A DNA stretch of 64,000 nucleotides from Algoriphagus pacificus (GTDB lineage: Bacteria > Bacteroidota > Bacteroidia > Cytophagales > Cyclobacteriaceae), in NCBI RefSeq assembly GCF_017254845.1, contig NZ_JAFKCU010000002.1:1105956-1169955 (forward strand). Direction: 5' to 3'. Shown piece after piece: positions 52,919 to 64,000 of this stretch; position 1 is the stretch's first letter, and every line of letters begins with the position of its first letter. The notes beneath the pieces were generated by a model. The model was given only the letters and a program-made list of their open reading frames with translations. It searched no databases and was not told the origin of the DNA. A program made the translations under genes and the position numbers.

Positions 52919-54994
52919 ATGAAGAATAAGTTCATCCTCACGATCGCGGCAACTTTGGCCTCCGTCGTGATGACACAAGCACAGGATAAGTTGAAAAACA
53001 TGCCTGGCTATGAACAATACCAAAAAATGGCTCCGCAGATTTACAGCTCTGTGAAATCAGGAGCAATCAATGCCACTTGGAACGAAGAAGGAACAAGCTT
53101 TGAGTATGTTCAATCTGGAAAACTTTATAAATACGACCTCAAGTCTAAGACTACAACTGAGATTGGTGAGGCTCCAAGGATGGAACGAAGAAGATATAAC
53201 GGCCCGGCAAGAGGTCGCCAATTTGATTCTGCAGTTTCTCCCGATGGTAAAGTAAAAGCCTTCACAAAGGATAGAAATATGTACATCAGTAATCCTGACG
53301 GATCAGGAGTCGTGGCTATTACTACTGATGGCAATGAAGAAAACCAAGTGAAGTACGGAATTGCTACTTGGGTCTACGGAGAAGAATTGGGACAAAACAC
53401 AGCTATGTGGTGGTCTCCAGATAGCAAGAAGATTGCTTTCTACAGATTTGTAGAGAAGGACGTGAAGAAATACTACGTTTTGCTTGATCAACTTTCATTG
53501 TATGACTCATTGGAAATCGAAGCTTATCCTAAAGTTGGTGAGCCAAATCTACCTGTTGATTTGATGGTTTATGATTTGGAAACTAAAGAGATGAAAGAGC
53601 TGGATATTCGTGATGGCAAAGCCTATGATGACGGAGATCTTGGAACTTACATCTATGACATTTCTTGGACACCTGATGGAAAAGAATTGCTTTTTCACAG
53701 CACAAATAGAAGGCAGAACATCCTGGAGCTTCGAGCTGCAAATCCTGAAACAGGTAAAAGCAGAATTGTGATCAGAGAAGAATGGCTTCCAAGTTTCGTA
53801 GAGAACTCTCCTGAAATGGAAGTCTTGGCAGATGGCGAGCATTTTATCTGGGCCTCTGAAAGATCAGGGTTCAATAATTATTACCTGTACAATTTTGATG
53901 GCACTTTGGTTAATGCAATCACTAGCCATCCTTTTGAAGTGGCAAACATTGTCAAGGTGGATGAAAAAGCAAAGGAATTGTACTACATGGCTCGATCTGG
54001 TGAAAACCACATGTTGATGCAATTGCACCGTGTGAAACTGGATGGTACGAAGGACATTAGATTAACTGATCCTGCATTCAACCATTCAGTAGCTATTTCA
54101 CCTGATGGAAAATATTTTGTAGATGTAGCTCAAAAACATGATGTTGCCCCATTTACTAATTTGATTGATTCCAAAGGTAAAGTGGTTGCTGAATTGGCAA
54201 AAAGCGACATGAGTAAGTTTGAAGAGCTGGGATTGAAGAAGGTGGAGGTATTTACTTTTACTTCCAAAGATGGCGTGACTGAGCTACATGGCATGATTCA
54301 TTTTCCATCAGACTTTGATCCATCCAAAAAGTATCCTGTGATTCTAAGTAATTACGGTGGGCCGGCAACAAATGCATTTCGTGAGAATTTTACTTATCCA
54401 GATCCTTTGACAGAATATGGGTTTTTGGTATTGAATATTGATGGCCGAAACGTAAAAGGAAGAGGAAAGAAATTGTTGGATCAACTTTATGGAAATCTTG
54501 GTTTAGTCGAAATGGATGATTTCGCAGAAGGAATCAAGTCACTGCACAGCAGACCCTATTTTGACAAAGAGCGAGTTGGAGTTTATGGTACTTCCTACGG
54601 AGGAACCACAGCTGCTTCCATGCTTTTAAGATTCCCTGATTTGGTTCATGCTGCTGTTGCTAACTCCTCTGTGACTGATTGGAGATTATATGACAACATT
54701 TACACTGAGCGATTTATGAGCACTCTTGACAACAATGAAGAGGGATACAACAGATTTAGTTTGATGAATAAAGCCGATCAATTGCAAGGGGAATTGTTGA
54801 TTTTCTTTGGAACAGCCGACAATAATGTGCATCCTTCCAATTCACTTCAGTTGATCAAAGCATTTCAGGATGCTGGAAAAAGCATAGAAGTTCAGATTGC
54901 TCCAGATGGAGGTCATACTGCGCTAAACCGCGATCGAATGATGGAGTTTTTCATCGAGCACTTGGTGACGGATTATCAAAAAGAAGTGAGGTAA
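52919..54994 (+). CDS. Dipeptidyl peptidase IV (S9B), secreted
   Basis: Protein of 691 residues from ATG 52919 (a TTG three codons earlier is in frame). The signal peptide ends near 22 (VVMTQAQ). The DPP IV N-terminal beta-propeller (about 60-460) has WVYGEELGQNTAMWWSPDSKK, with the double Glu that binds the free amino terminus of the substrate. The C-terminal alpha/beta hydrolase has the catalytic serine S559 in GTSYGGTTA, the Asp in FFGTADNNVHP and the His in GGHTAL. DPP IV cleaves X-Pro or X-Ala dipeptides from peptide ends. It is a single gene with a terminator at 55012-55045. Location is periplasm or outer-membrane associated. Confidence 0.95.
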   Translation: MKNKFILTIAATLASVVMTQAQDKLKNMPGYEQYQKMAPQIYSSVKSGAINATWNEEGTSFEYVQSGKLYKYDLKSKTTTEIGEAPRMERRRYNGPARGRQFDSAVSPDGKVKAFTKDRNMYISNPDGSGVVAITTDGNEENQVKYGIATWVYGEELGQNTAMWWSPDSKKIAFYRFVEKDVKKYYVLLDQLSLYDSLEIEAYPKVGEPNLPVDLMVYDLETKEMKELDIRDGKAYDDGDLGTYIYDISWTPDGKELLFHSTNRRQNILELRAANPETGKSRIVIREEWLPSFVENSPEMEVLADGEHFIWASERSGFNNYYLYNFDGTLVNAITSHPFEVANIVKVDEKAKELYYMARSGENHMLMQLHRVKLDGTKDIRLTDPAFNHSVAISPDGKYFVDVAQKHDVAPFTNLIDSKGKVVAELAKSDMSKFEELGLKKVEVFTFTSKDGVTELHGMIHFPSDFDPSKKYPVILSNYGGPATNAFRENFTYPDPLTEYGFLVLNIDGRNVKGRGKKLLDQLYGNLGLVEMDDFAEGIKSLHSRPYFDKERVGVYGTSYGGTTAASMLLRFPDLVHAAVANSSVTDWRLYDNIYTERFMSTLDNNEEGYNRFSLMNKADQLQGELLIFFGTADNNVHPSNSLQLIKAFQDAGKSIEVQIAPDGGHTALNRDRMMEFFIEHLVTDYQKEVR

Positions 54995-55011
54995 CCTCAA
55001 AGAAATAATTT

Positions 55012-55045
55012 AAAAGCCAGGTTAGGTAATTCTGATCTGGCTTTT
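55012..55045. terminator. Bidirectional terminator between DPP IV and the DinB gene
   Basis: AAAAGCCAG (55012-55020) pairs with CTGGCTTTT (55037-55045) over 16 bases, then ATTTTTT. The DinB-family stop overlaps the right arm. Confidence 0.8.
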
Positions 55046-55526
55046 ATTTTTTCAGGCCTTCTATATTCTTACAGAAATTCAGTAAGAGTGAAATCTGACC
55101 TAAATGATAAATATCATGGTGTAAAACACCCAAGATGAGTTCGTAGTGATTGTATATTTTTTTACTGAATGGTTTTTGGAGTAGGGTTTTATCTGTTTCA
55201 TTCAAAAAATCAAGCCAGTCTTCTTGTGAATCTTTCAATCGAACAAGAGTATGTTCCCATTCCAAATCGGTAGGTGATTCTATTGGGCAAATGAAATTGT
55301 GTTCGGGCGAAATATAGCCGTTTTGAGGGATGCCTTGAAGGACTGCTTCTCGCCAGCCAATAATATGATTCAGGATTTCCCAGATAGAATTGGTTTCTGG
55401 AGAAAATTTATATGCCGCTATTTCAGGGGTAATTTGGGAAAGTTTTGAAATGAAATTTACCCCAAGCCAGGGGTCACCATCGTACTGTTTTTCAAAAAGA
55501 CTCCGGATTCTTAAGGTTTCTTTCAT
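55044..55526 (-). CDS. DinB superfamily protein
   Basis: Four-helix bundle protein of 160 residues from ATG 55526, preferred because MKETLRIRSLFEKQYDGDPWLG is the conserved beginning; an upstream ATG at 55574 would add 16 residues. The metal-binding histidines are in EILNHIIGWREAVLQG and LHHDIYHLGQISLLL, the usual three-His arrangement. DinB-family enzymes include bacillithiol-dependent S-transferases and many uncharacterised metal proteins. Here no specific role can be given. Confidence 0.8.
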   Translation of the reverse strand: MKETLRIRSLFEKQYDGDPWLGVNFISKLSQITPEIAAYKFSPETNSIWEILNHIIGWREAVLQGIPQNGYISPEHNFICPIESPTDLEWEHTLVRLKDSQEDWLDFLNETDKTLLQKPFSKKIYNHYELILGVLHHDIYHLGQISLLLNFCKNIEGLKK

Positions 55527-55690
55527 AAAGACATTGTATTCCTTTAAAATACTAAATGTCAATGGTTTTCCCATAGACTTTTGGGATAAAACCCTTCTAG
55601 TCGAAAATGGTTTTTGAAATGAAATTAATTCCCTCCGATTCTTTTAGGACTTCAATCTTGATGAATAACTAAAAAAAATCTACATCCAGC

Positions 55691-56062
55691 CTATTTGAAA
55701 GGCTTGATCAAAAGCGTGTAGTTTTTATCATTATCAAATTGGACAAACGGCATGTTGCTATAACCTTCCAGTTTTGCCATTGGCATAGGATCCATGAAAC
55801 TTTGCTCTTGTGGATTAATGAAATGGATTTCTCTATTTAATGGAATCACTCGCCCATTTTTATCCTCCAGCGATCTTAATTGTGCGTAAGGTTTTAGATC
55901 TTCAATTGGGTTTATGGGATGGACTTTTAGGGAATCAGATAAAAATGGACTGATTTTTAAATCGAATTTTGGATCAATTTTTTCAAGCACTTCAGCTTCT
56001 TGTGCTGATACTTTGAAAGTGAAGGCTGCGAACAAAAGAACTGTAGCGTATAAAAATTTCAT
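55691..56062 (-). CDS. Small secreted protein of unknown function
   Basis: Protein of 123 residues with a signal peptide (LYATVLLFAAFTFKVSAQE). The mature part is rich in Pro and Asp and has no Cys (for example IDPKFDLKISPFLSDSLKVHPINPI). The C-terminal FVQFDNDKNYTLLIKPF is hydrophobic. I do not recognise a family. It is a single gene with 164 bases to the DinB start and 148 to the MBL stop. In the latter gap lies the terminator of the MBL gene. Confidence 0.7.
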   Translation of the reverse strand: MKFLYATVLLFAAFTFKVSAQEAEVLEKIDPKFDLKISPFLSDSLKVHPINPIEDLKPYAQLRSLEDKNGRVIPLNREIHFINPQEQSFMDPMPMAKLEGYSNMPFVQFDNDKNYTLLIKPFK

Positions 56063-56159
56063 ATGGAGGATTTGTTTAATACTTTCTTTTTGTACGGAAT
56101 AAGTTAGGTTTAGTTAGTTGATTTTCAAGGTTAAAAAGACTTAAATGCTCTTTTTTAAC

Positions 56160-56189
56160 AAAAAAAGCGTTGCCGATAGACAACGCTTT
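56160..56189 (-). terminator. Terminator after the metallo-beta-lactamase-fold gene
   Basis: AAAGCGTTG (56164-56172) pairs with CAACGCTTT (56181-56189) over 8 bases, and on the minus strand leads into T (56160-56166) then GTT. It closes the MBL gene, whose stop is at 56211. Confidence 0.8.
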
Positions 56190-56210
56190 CAAAGTGAGGT
56201 ATTTGATTTC

Positions 56211-57095
56211 TTATAAATCAACGGTTTTGAAAACCGATTCTATAAACCTTTCTGAGTTGATGAAACCCTTACCGAATTCTTCATCCCATTCCTTAGAAAG
56301 CCCCATTTTTTGAACTTCCTCTAGACTTTTTCCGGAAGACTTGGCGCTTTTCACTCGCTCTCTGACAGTATCAATCATATCTCTGTAAGATTTGAGAGTA
56401 GCTCGATCTGAAACTTTTCCATGGCCCGGGATAATTTTGGTTTGATCATTCACCAGGAAAAGAGCCCTGTTTAGGTTTGTGATTAAACCTTCTATATCTC
56501 CGTTGGAATTTATATCAATAAAGGGATAGCCACCATTTGGAAAATTATCTCCTAGATGAATCACATTCTTCTCAGGGAAATAAATGAATGAATCCCCATC
56601 AGTATGAGCGCTTTCCATATGGAAAATCATCATCGTATTATTTGGGTCCAAATGAATTGTCATTTCATCAGTAAAGGTGATTTCAGGCAAGGCTAAGTAA
56701 GGTGTTGTAGATGCAGTTTCACCATTACGGGGCATGCTCATTCTTTTTCTCACCGCATCATTTGCGACAAGGATCGCACCTTGTTTGGCCATGTTTTCGT
56801 TTCCTCCTGTGTGGTCACCATGCCAGTGAGTATTTACAACATACTTGAGTGGTTTGTCTGTGATTTTCCTTACCGCAGCCAATATTTTTTCTGAGAGTTG
56901 TCCAAATTGATCATCGATCATATATGCGTAATTCTCGCCTACAGCAAGACCGATATTACCTCCTGACCCAAAAAGCACATAAATATTGGGGGCTAGTTGT
57001 TCTGAGGTAATGGTGACATTCTCCATTCCAGATTGGGCTTTTGAAATGCCTGCGAATAGCAAGCATGACAAAAAAATAAAGGTTAATTTTTTCAT
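56211..57095 (-). CDS. Secreted metallo-beta-lactamase-fold hydrolase
   Basis: Protein of 294 residues with a signal peptide (MKKLTFIFLSCLLFAGISKAQ). The zinc site is present: NTHWHGDHTGG (H90, H92, D94, H95), HTDGDSFIYFPEKN (His-Thr-Asp-Gly-Asp), HLGDNFPNGGYPF and IIPGHGKVSDR (last His). The arrangement HxHxDH-...-H-...-D-...-H is the group with sugar, quorum and quinoprotein-relay hydrolases as members. It is not a class B beta-lactamase by context. Periplasmic, substrate unknown. It is followed by a terminator at 56160-56189 and precedes, on the same strand, no other gene of that transcript. Confidence 0.88.
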   Translation of the reverse strand: MKKLTFIFLSCLLFAGISKAQSGMENVTITSEQLAPNIYVLFGSGGNIGLAVGENYAYMIDDQFGQLSEKILAAVRKITDKPLKYVVNTHWHGDHTGGNENMAKQGAILVANDAVRKRMSMPRNGETASTTPYLALPEITFTDEMTIHLDPNNTMMIFHMESAHTDGDSFIYFPEKNVIHLGDNFPNGGYPFIDINSNGDIEGLITNLNRALFLVNDQTKIIPGHGKVSDRATLKSYRDMIDTVRERVKSAKSSGKSLEEVQKMGLSKEWDEEFGKGFINSERFIESVFKTVDL

Positions 57096-57292
57096 AGGTT
57101 GGTTATTTGTGCCAAAATTTAAATTGAATTCTTTCTTGATACGGGTTGATTCTTCTGAAATTACTAAATAAAACCCAATAGATCTCTAGGGTTTTATTTT
57201 AGGAAAACTCCAATAAAATATAATTGTTCTGACTTATCTCTTCCAGTTCTAATTTGAAATTTATTGGAGAGCATTTTTTAGCCAAGTGTCAT

Positions 57293-57320
57293 AAAAAAAG
57301 CGAAGTATCAAACTTCGCTT
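57293..57320 (-). terminator. Terminator after the two esterase genes
   Basis: AAGCGAAGT (57298-57306) pairs with ACTTCGCTT (57312-57320) over ATCAA, preceded on the plus strand by seven A (T run on the minus strand at 57293-57299). It lies 12 bases past the stop of the second esterase. The rest of 57096-57331 holds nothing else I recognise. Confidence 0.8.
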
Positions 57321-57331
57321 TTCCTTATTCT

Positions 57332-59710
<2,379 letters not shown>

Positions 59711-59880
59711 TTATTTCTGGTTTTGTTAATAGGGTTGAAGCAAAAACTAATTCAACTTTTAAATCTATTGTTTCATAATGACAAATACTAAAAAAGGGTG
59801 ATAATTTTACAGCAATGAACGCTTTATAATCAGTTGGGAGAGTGGTGACTTCAATCAATTTCACTTCTCTTGTCTTCTAA

Positions 59881-59913
59881 AAAACAAAATCGATCTTTTT
59901 AGGATCGATTTTT
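59881..59913. terminator. Terminator after the DUF2306 gene
   Basis: AAATCGATC (59887-59895) pairs with GATCGATTT (59903-59911) over 7 bases; on the minus strand it reaches TTTTGTTTT, and on the plus strand five T follow. The DUF2306 stop is at 59940. The remainder of 59702-59880 shows no further feature. Confidence 0.75.
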
Positions 59914-59939
59914 AATGAGCTTCGAGTTGAATTGGGAAA

Positions 59940-60578
59940 TCAGGCTTGAATGACTTTTTTGGTTTTTTGTTCTCTTTTTGAAATAATCCAATAAGCTACC
60001 AACATGTTTGGAACCCAGCACAACCAAGCCACCACTCTATAAGCTGGAATAAATCCTCCCAAGACATTCTCTAAAATCGGTAGGTAGATTCGTAAAGTCA
60101 CAGCAGCGAAACAAGCTGCGTAACTATAGGTCATCCAGTTTTCATGAGAATCAAAGTCTTTGTTTTTTGCAGTTTTCCAGCCCATACCAGTGGTGAAAAG
60201 CCAAACTAAACCTAAGAGGAAAAATCCTAAAGAACTGACAATTCCTCCGACTGTATAAATCGACACATACACTCCTGCAATTCCTGAGAAGAAAACAGCT
60301 GTGACATATGCCATTCCAATTCGCTTATGCAGCTTCCTATTCTTATCCCTTAGTTTTTGATGAAATTGAATCCAGCCTATAAGCAGGGAAAAACCTCCCA
60401 GAACGATATGTGTATAGAAAAAGCTGTTCCAGATCAAACTATTCAACTCTTCGGGACCATGCGAATTCAGAACCCCAAACTGACGGCCAAAGACAAAATA
60501 AAGGATCGGGTAGAGGCCTATAACTGTACCAAAGAATCCAAATAAAACCCAAGAGATTTTGTTCGATAAAGCGCTCAT
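59940..60578 (-). CDS. DUF2306 family membrane protein
   Basis: Polytopic protein of 212 residues with about six helices. Family features are HIVLGGFSLLIGWIQFHQKLRDKNRKLHKRIGMAYV (the R-x-x-H-R motif after helix 2), FLLGLVWLFTTGMGW, and DSHENWMTYSYAACFAAVTLRIYLP (His-x3-Met with conserved Arg). The His pairs suggest a heme or metal site, as in related haem-binding four-helix proteins, but the role is unknown. It lies 21 bases after the SRPBCC gene and may share its transcript. Confidence 0.83.
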   Translation of the reverse strand: MSALSNKISWVLFGFFGTVIGLYPILYFVFGRQFGVLNSHGPEELNSLIWNSFFYTHIVLGGFSLLIGWIQFHQKLRDKNRKLHKRIGMAYVTAVFFSGIAGVYVSIYTVGGIVSSLGFFLLGLVWLFTTGMGWKTAKNKDFDSHENWMTYSYAACFAAVTLRIYLPILENVLGGFIPAYRVVAWLCWVPNMLVAYWIISKREQKTKKVIQA

Positions 60579-60599
60579 TGCTTCAATTCCAGTTTAGAT

Positions 60600-61091
60600 T
60601 TACTCCTCAAGGTACTTTTCCAATTGACCAAAAGTTGCCGAAAAACCTTCTTCCATTTGCGAAATGCTATTTGAGAAAACGGCTTTCGATTCATCGCTAG
60701 CATTATGGGGAAAAGAGACCATGTCGATTCTGGTCTTTCCATCTTCCTCATAAAACTCCAGATCCAAAATCATTTCCAATGGCCAATCCGGACCAAAAGG
60801 GATTTCTGGAGCTTTTACTGTTTCACCAGCTTCATTCGAAAAACAATTGATTACCTGGATTTTATGAGGTTCTCTGATATTCTGGAAAACCCATTTTGCC
60901 CACATTTCAAAAGCATCATTTTTCAAAACAAAGTGGAAAATACCATCCGTATGAAACTCAAACTTTTTCGTTTCCATGGCAAAACCTGCCGGTCCCCACC
61001 ACTTTTCAAGACTTTCTGAAGTAGTAAAAGCATTGAAAACAGTTTCAAGTGGAGACTGAAAATAGCGGATTATCTGAAGTTGCTTATACAT
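60600..61091 (-). CDS. SRPBCC/AHSA1 domain protein
   Basis: Protein of 163 residues with the START-like/AHSA1 fold. The first strand-helix is IIRYFQSPLETVFNAFTTSESLEKWWGPAGF, with the conserved LxxWWGP, followed by FHTDGIFHFVLKND and the closing long helix DESKAVFSNSISQMEEGFSATFGQLEKYL. Such proteins bind hydrophobic ligands or, in other cases, activate HSP90-type ATPases. No catalytic residue is visible. It is 22 bases after the aldolase-like gene and before DUF2306, so the three may be one operon. Confidence 0.85.
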   Translation of the reverse strand: MYKQLQIIRYFQSPLETVFNAFTTSESLEKWWGPAGFAMETKKFEFHTDGIFHFVLKNDAFEMWAKWVFQNIREPHKIQVINCFSNEAGETVKAPEIPFGPDWPLEMILDLEFYEEDGKTRIDMVSFPHNASDESKAVFSNSISQMEEGFSATFGQLEKYLEE

Positions 61092-61112
61092 TAGGAAAGT
61101 GTTGAAATTAAT

Positions 61113-62219
61113 TTAGGCTGAATATCCTTCTGCATGGTCCACTACTTTTCCGTCAATTGTCAAATAGGATCCCATAGCATCTGCTGTCATACAAGAATGC
61201 ACAGGAAGGATTCCCAGTAAATCCCCAACTTTCACCCTAGCCATTAATTCCTTTGAAGCTTTAATGATACCATGCTCTTGGGAGATGCTTTTTAAGTGCG
61301 AACGATCTTCTGGAATTTCCCAGCCATTTTCATCCAAATACACCACTTCACCGAAGTTTTTGTTGCCATCTGAATCAATAAGAACATCTTTCGCCAAATG
61401 GACTCCTCCACCATGAACAAGAATTTCATTTCTGTCTTTTTTGATGTCCACAACTGGTACTGCCAAGCAAACAGCAATATCTGATTTGTAACATCCTCCC
61501 AATTCGGCTTGCATCAGATCATAGAAGACAAAATTACCTGGACCCATTTCATCAATATCTCCAAAATCTTCCATCACAGCGCATCCTGGGGTGTCCCCAA
61601 CTCGAGTCGCTAATTTTGGATATTCTGTGCTATACTTATTTTTCAGCATGCTGAGTGCATTTCTTGATTGTTCATAGATAGCAGGAATGTCAGACATATA
61701 ATAAGTATGTCCCGGATGTAGATAGAATCCTTTGAAATTGAGCTTGTCTGATTTTTTAGCAATGAATAAGATGTCTTCAATCAATCCAAAATCGGTTACT
61801 TCCACACCTGTTCTACCGTATCCTGCATCTATTTCAATAAAAAAACCAACAGGAAATTCTAATTGGTCAACAAGCATTTGGGTAGTCGTGGTATTGATCA
61901 GCTGAACGGAAATAGACTGTTTTTCTGCTATTTGATTCAGTTTTGGGATTTCCAATGGATTGAAAGGAAAAGCGATATGTATGTTTACCCAACCTTCTCC
62001 ACTTAGGTATTCAGCCATTTTAATGGAGGAAGCAGTTACTTCCGTGATTCCGTATTCTTTGGCCCAGTCACCGATTTCATGGGACTGTGCAGTTTTGAAA
62101 TGGGGAACCAATTTCATGTTGTGGCGAGCAGCCTTGTCAGCCATGCGTTTGATGTTTGCGCGGCAGATATTTTCATCAAGAAGTAAAGTAGGAGAGGTAA
62201 TGTGATCTAAATAGCTCAT
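61113..62219 (-). CDS. D-threonine aldolase/D-serine dehydratase-like PLP enzyme
   Basis: Fold type III PLP protein of 368 residues. The PLP lysine is K42 in VPHFKTAQSHEIG, and the barrel continues with FFIEIDAGYGRTGV, LHPGHTYYM and TRVGDTPGCAVM (phosphate site). The C-terminal domain ends in PVHSCMTADAMGSY, the H-x-C metal site that holds Zn2+ or Mn2+ in D-serine dehydratase and D-threonine aldolase. It would break D-threonine-type amino acids to glycine and aldehyde, or dehydrate D-serine. The exact substrate is not set. It is the first gene of a probable three-gene run with the SRPBCC and DUF2306 genes. Confidence 0.88.
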   Translation of the reverse strand: MSYLDHITSPTLLLDENICRANIKRMADKAARHNMKLVPHFKTAQSHEIGDWAKEYGITEVTASSIKMAEYLSGEGWVNIHIAFPFNPLEIPKLNQIAEKQSISVQLINTTTTQMLVDQLEFPVGFFIEIDAGYGRTGVEVTDFGLIEDILFIAKKSDKLNFKGFYLHPGHTYYMSDIPAIYEQSRNALSMLKNKYSTEYPKLATRVGDTPGCAVMEDFGDIDEMGPGNFVFYDLMQAELGGCYKSDIAVCLAVPVVDIKKDRNEILVHGGGVHLAKDVLIDSDGNKNFGEVVYLDENGWEIPEDRSHLKSISQEHGIIKASKELMARVKVGDLLGILPVHSCMTADAMGSYLTIDGKVVDHAEGYSA

Positions 62220-62347
62220 TATGATTTTTGAGTTTTAAAAGTTTATTGAAAGTAAGAAAGATTTATGAAGTTGGAAACTGGATTGGAATCAAAGGAAGTT
62301 CAAAATAGAAATTCCGTAAACAATGCAGGTAACACCATCAATTCTAT

Positions 62348-62355
62348 TAATTTTG
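62348..62355 (+). promoter_or_regulatory. Possible -7 element of alaS
   Basis: TAATTTTG matches the TAnnTTTG consensus and lies about 62 bases before the alaS ATG. No TTG is present 19-21 bases upstream, so the promoter is incomplete. The rest of the gap 62220-62417 holds nothing else recognisable. Confidence 0.3.
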
Positions 62356-62417
62356 TCACCCGATAAAATTGGCTGGAGTTCAGCTGAAAAGAGTTAATAA
62401 TTGCCTCAAAACCTTTC

Positions 62418-64000
62418 ATGGAAGCAAAAGAAATCAGGAGCACCTTCATTGAGTTTTTCCAATCCAAAGAACATTATTACGTTCCGTCCTCACCAATTGT
62501 AGTCAAAAATGATCCCACGTTGATGTTTACCAATGCAGGGATGAATCAGTTCAAAGACGCTTTTTTGGGAAATGAAGTCGCCAAATATGCTCGTGTAGCC
62601 AACTCTCAAAAATGTCTTCGTGTCAGCGGCAAGCACAACGACTTGGAAGAAGTGGGCGTGGACACCTACCATCATACCATGTTTGAGATGCTTGGCAACT
62701 GGTCTTTTGGAGATTATTTCAAAGCAGAGGCAATCGAATGGGCATGGGAGCTATTGACTGAGGTTTATAAACTTCCAAAAGACAGACTTTACGTTTCGGT
62801 TTTTGAAGGCGATACAGGAGATAATCTTGCGATGGATTCCGAAGCTTTTGATTTTTGGAAAAAAATCGTTCCTGAGGACCGAATTATCATGGGTTCCAAG
62901 AAAGATAATTTCTGGGAAATGGGAGATACAGGACCTTGCGGACCTTGCTCTGAAATCCACATAGATTTAAGGCCAGATTCTGAAAGAGCAAATGTTGCTG
63001 GAAGAGATTTGGTCAATAATGACCATGAACAGGTTATCGAAATCTGGAATTTGGTTTTCATGCAATTCAACAGACTTGCTGATGGAAGCCTGAAAGAATT
63101 GCCAGCCAAACATGTGGATACAGGAATGGGATTCGAGCGATTAGTTCGTGCTATCCAGCAAAAATCCTCCAATTACGATACGGATTTGTTTGCACCTTTT
63201 TTAGCTGCTTTGGCAAAGAAATCAGGCAAAACCTATGGAAAAGACGAACAAACTGATATTGCATTCAGAGTAATTGTAGACCATATTAGAGCTATTTCAT
63301 TTACGATTGCAGATGGACAGCTACCTTCCAATAATAAAGCGGGTTACGTAATCCGTAGAATTTTGAGAAGAGCGGTTCGTTATGGATATACCTTTTTGGG
63401 CTTTCATGAGCCGTTTTTGTATGAACTGACTTCTTTGATTGCTGAAAATTTTGGAGATGTTTTTCCAGAAGTAAGACAGCAGCAGGAGTTCATTTCCAAA
63501 GTCATATATGAAGAAGAAGCATCGTTCTTGCGTACTTTGGACAATGGCTTGAAAATATTAGACCAAATCAAAGCTGAGCTGAAGGAAAAAAATGAAACGG
63601 TAATTCCTGGCAAAACTGCTTTTGAATTATACGACACTTTCGGTTTCCCTTTGGATTTGACTTCTTTGATTGCCAGAGAAAATGGGCTTTCACTTGATGA
63701 GAAAGGCTTTGCCATTGAAATGGAAAAGCAAAAGACTAGATCTAGAGCTGCCTCTGAATCAGAAACCGGAGATTGGGTATTGGTTCATGAAGATTCTGGA
63801 GTGGAATTCATTGGATACGATTTTCTGGAATCTCATTCCCATATCATCAAATACAGAGTTATCACTGATAAAAAAGGAGACAAATACCAGATTGTATTAG
63901 ATAAGACTCCATTTTATGCTGAAAGTGGAGGTCAAGTAGGAGACACAGGATGGTTGGTTTCTGACACGGAGAAAATCCGAGTGATCGATACCAAAAAAGA
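62418..64000 (+). CDS. alaS: Alanyl-tRNA synthetase, 5' part, truncated by the window edge
   Basis: The frame begins at ATG 62418 ([20 protein letters not shown]) and is open to the right edge, giving 527 codons of an expected 870 or so. It is a class II synthetase: [55 protein letters not shown] (motif 2 region) and the [13 protein letters not shown] loop are the alanyl family pattern. [38 protein letters not shown] and the tail [14 protein letters not shown]-like ([16 protein letters not shown]), which begins the editing-domain region, follow. It charges tRNA-Ala. The break is the window edge, not a mutation. Confidence 0.97.
   Translation, partial: MEAKEIRSTFIEFFQSKEHYYVPSSPIVVKNDPTLMFTNAGMNQFKDAFLGNEVAKYARVANSQKCLRVSGKHNDLEEVGVDTYHHTMFEMLGNWSFGDYFKAEAIEWAWELLTEVYKLPKDRLYVSVFEGDTGDNLAMDSEAFDFWKKIVPEDRIIMGSKKDNFWEMGDTGPCGPCSEIHIDLRPDSERANVAGRDLVNNDHEQVIEIWNLVFMQFNRLADGSLKELPAKHVDTGMGFERLVRAIQQKSSNYDTDLFAPFLAALAKKSGKTYGKDEQTDIAFRVIVDHIRAISFTIADGQLPSNNKAGYVIRRILRRAVRYGYTFLGFHEPFLYELTSLIAENFGDVFPEVRQQQEFISKVIYEEEASFLRTLDNGLKILDQIKAELKEKNETVIPGKTAFELYDTFGFPLDLTSLIARENGLSLDEKGFAIEMEKQKTRSRAASESETGDWVLVHEDSGVEFIGYDFLESHSHIIKYRVITDKKGDKYQIVLDKTPFYAESGGQVGDTGWLVSDTEKIRVIDTKK

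Noticed and set aside
55527-55574. Longer DinB start at ATG 55574
   Set aside because: The 16 extra residues are not like the family start, while ATG 55526 begins the conserved sequence.

Overview
The window looks like a chromosomal stretch of a Bacteroidota member, most likely order Cytophagales and close to the Algoriphagus/Cyclobacteriaceae group. This is an inference from gene content, not a database match. The evidence is an AT-rich sequence, almost no Shine-Dalgarno motifs, several promoters of the Bacteroidota type (-33 TTG, -7 TAnnTTTG), many secreted proteins and lipoproteins typical of the phylum (DUF4412, CarboxypepD_reg, DPP IV), a bifunctional HisB, a short arginine decarboxylase and a fused IcmF mutase. 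No rRNA, tRNA, CRISPR array, prophage or insertion sequence was seen.

Layout. 1-6440: a probable fabH start, rpmF-yceD and pdxA on the minus strand, then rsmA-mgtE-dehydrogenase, greA and a HIT protein on the plus strand. 6480-8691: a sugar kinase and sugar transporter operon. 8950-16912: the IcmF acyl-CoA mutase, an OsmC protein, a small conserved ORF, and a lipoprotein Cache sensor overlapping a hybrid histidine kinase. 16944-24134 (minus): a 2-oxoacid dehydrogenase E2, cinA, an SDR, folA, a DUF4412 protein, fmt and namZ. 24174-27888: a LolC-like permease, a polyprenol-phosphate glycosyltransferase, an ATP-grasp enzyme and a TPR lipoprotein. 27903-32580 (minus): hisGDCB with a terminator behind it and, ahead of it, a leader peptide holding six His codons in ten. 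32731-39297: a small stomatin-like protein, SUI1 and UspA, then arginase, argS, a peroxidase and menA. A 510-bp inverted-repeat element carrying a GxxExxY gene lies exactly between arginase and argS. 39496-45589: an aminotransferase, a small hypothetical gene, arginine decarboxylase and a large outer-membrane-type protein. 45597-50796: a tightly overlapping five-gene catabolic operon (SDR, flavin oxidoreductase, GH88, sodium symporter, small membrane subunit). 50972-64000: a DUF418 gene broken by one in-frame TAG, DPP IV, DinB, a metallo-beta-lactamase-fold hydrolase, two tandem secreted CE1 esterases, DUF2306 and SRPBCC proteins, a D-threonine-aldolase-like enzyme and the 5' part of alaS.

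Functional picture. Most of the window is core metabolism and translation. The accessory interest is regulatory (the his leader peptide, a hairpin in the greA leader), mobile (the GxxExxY element) and nutritional (the GH88 operon, esterases, DPP IV). Such genes fit an aerobic heterotroph living on polysaccharides and peptides. All family assignments come from reading motifs by eye; no search was run.
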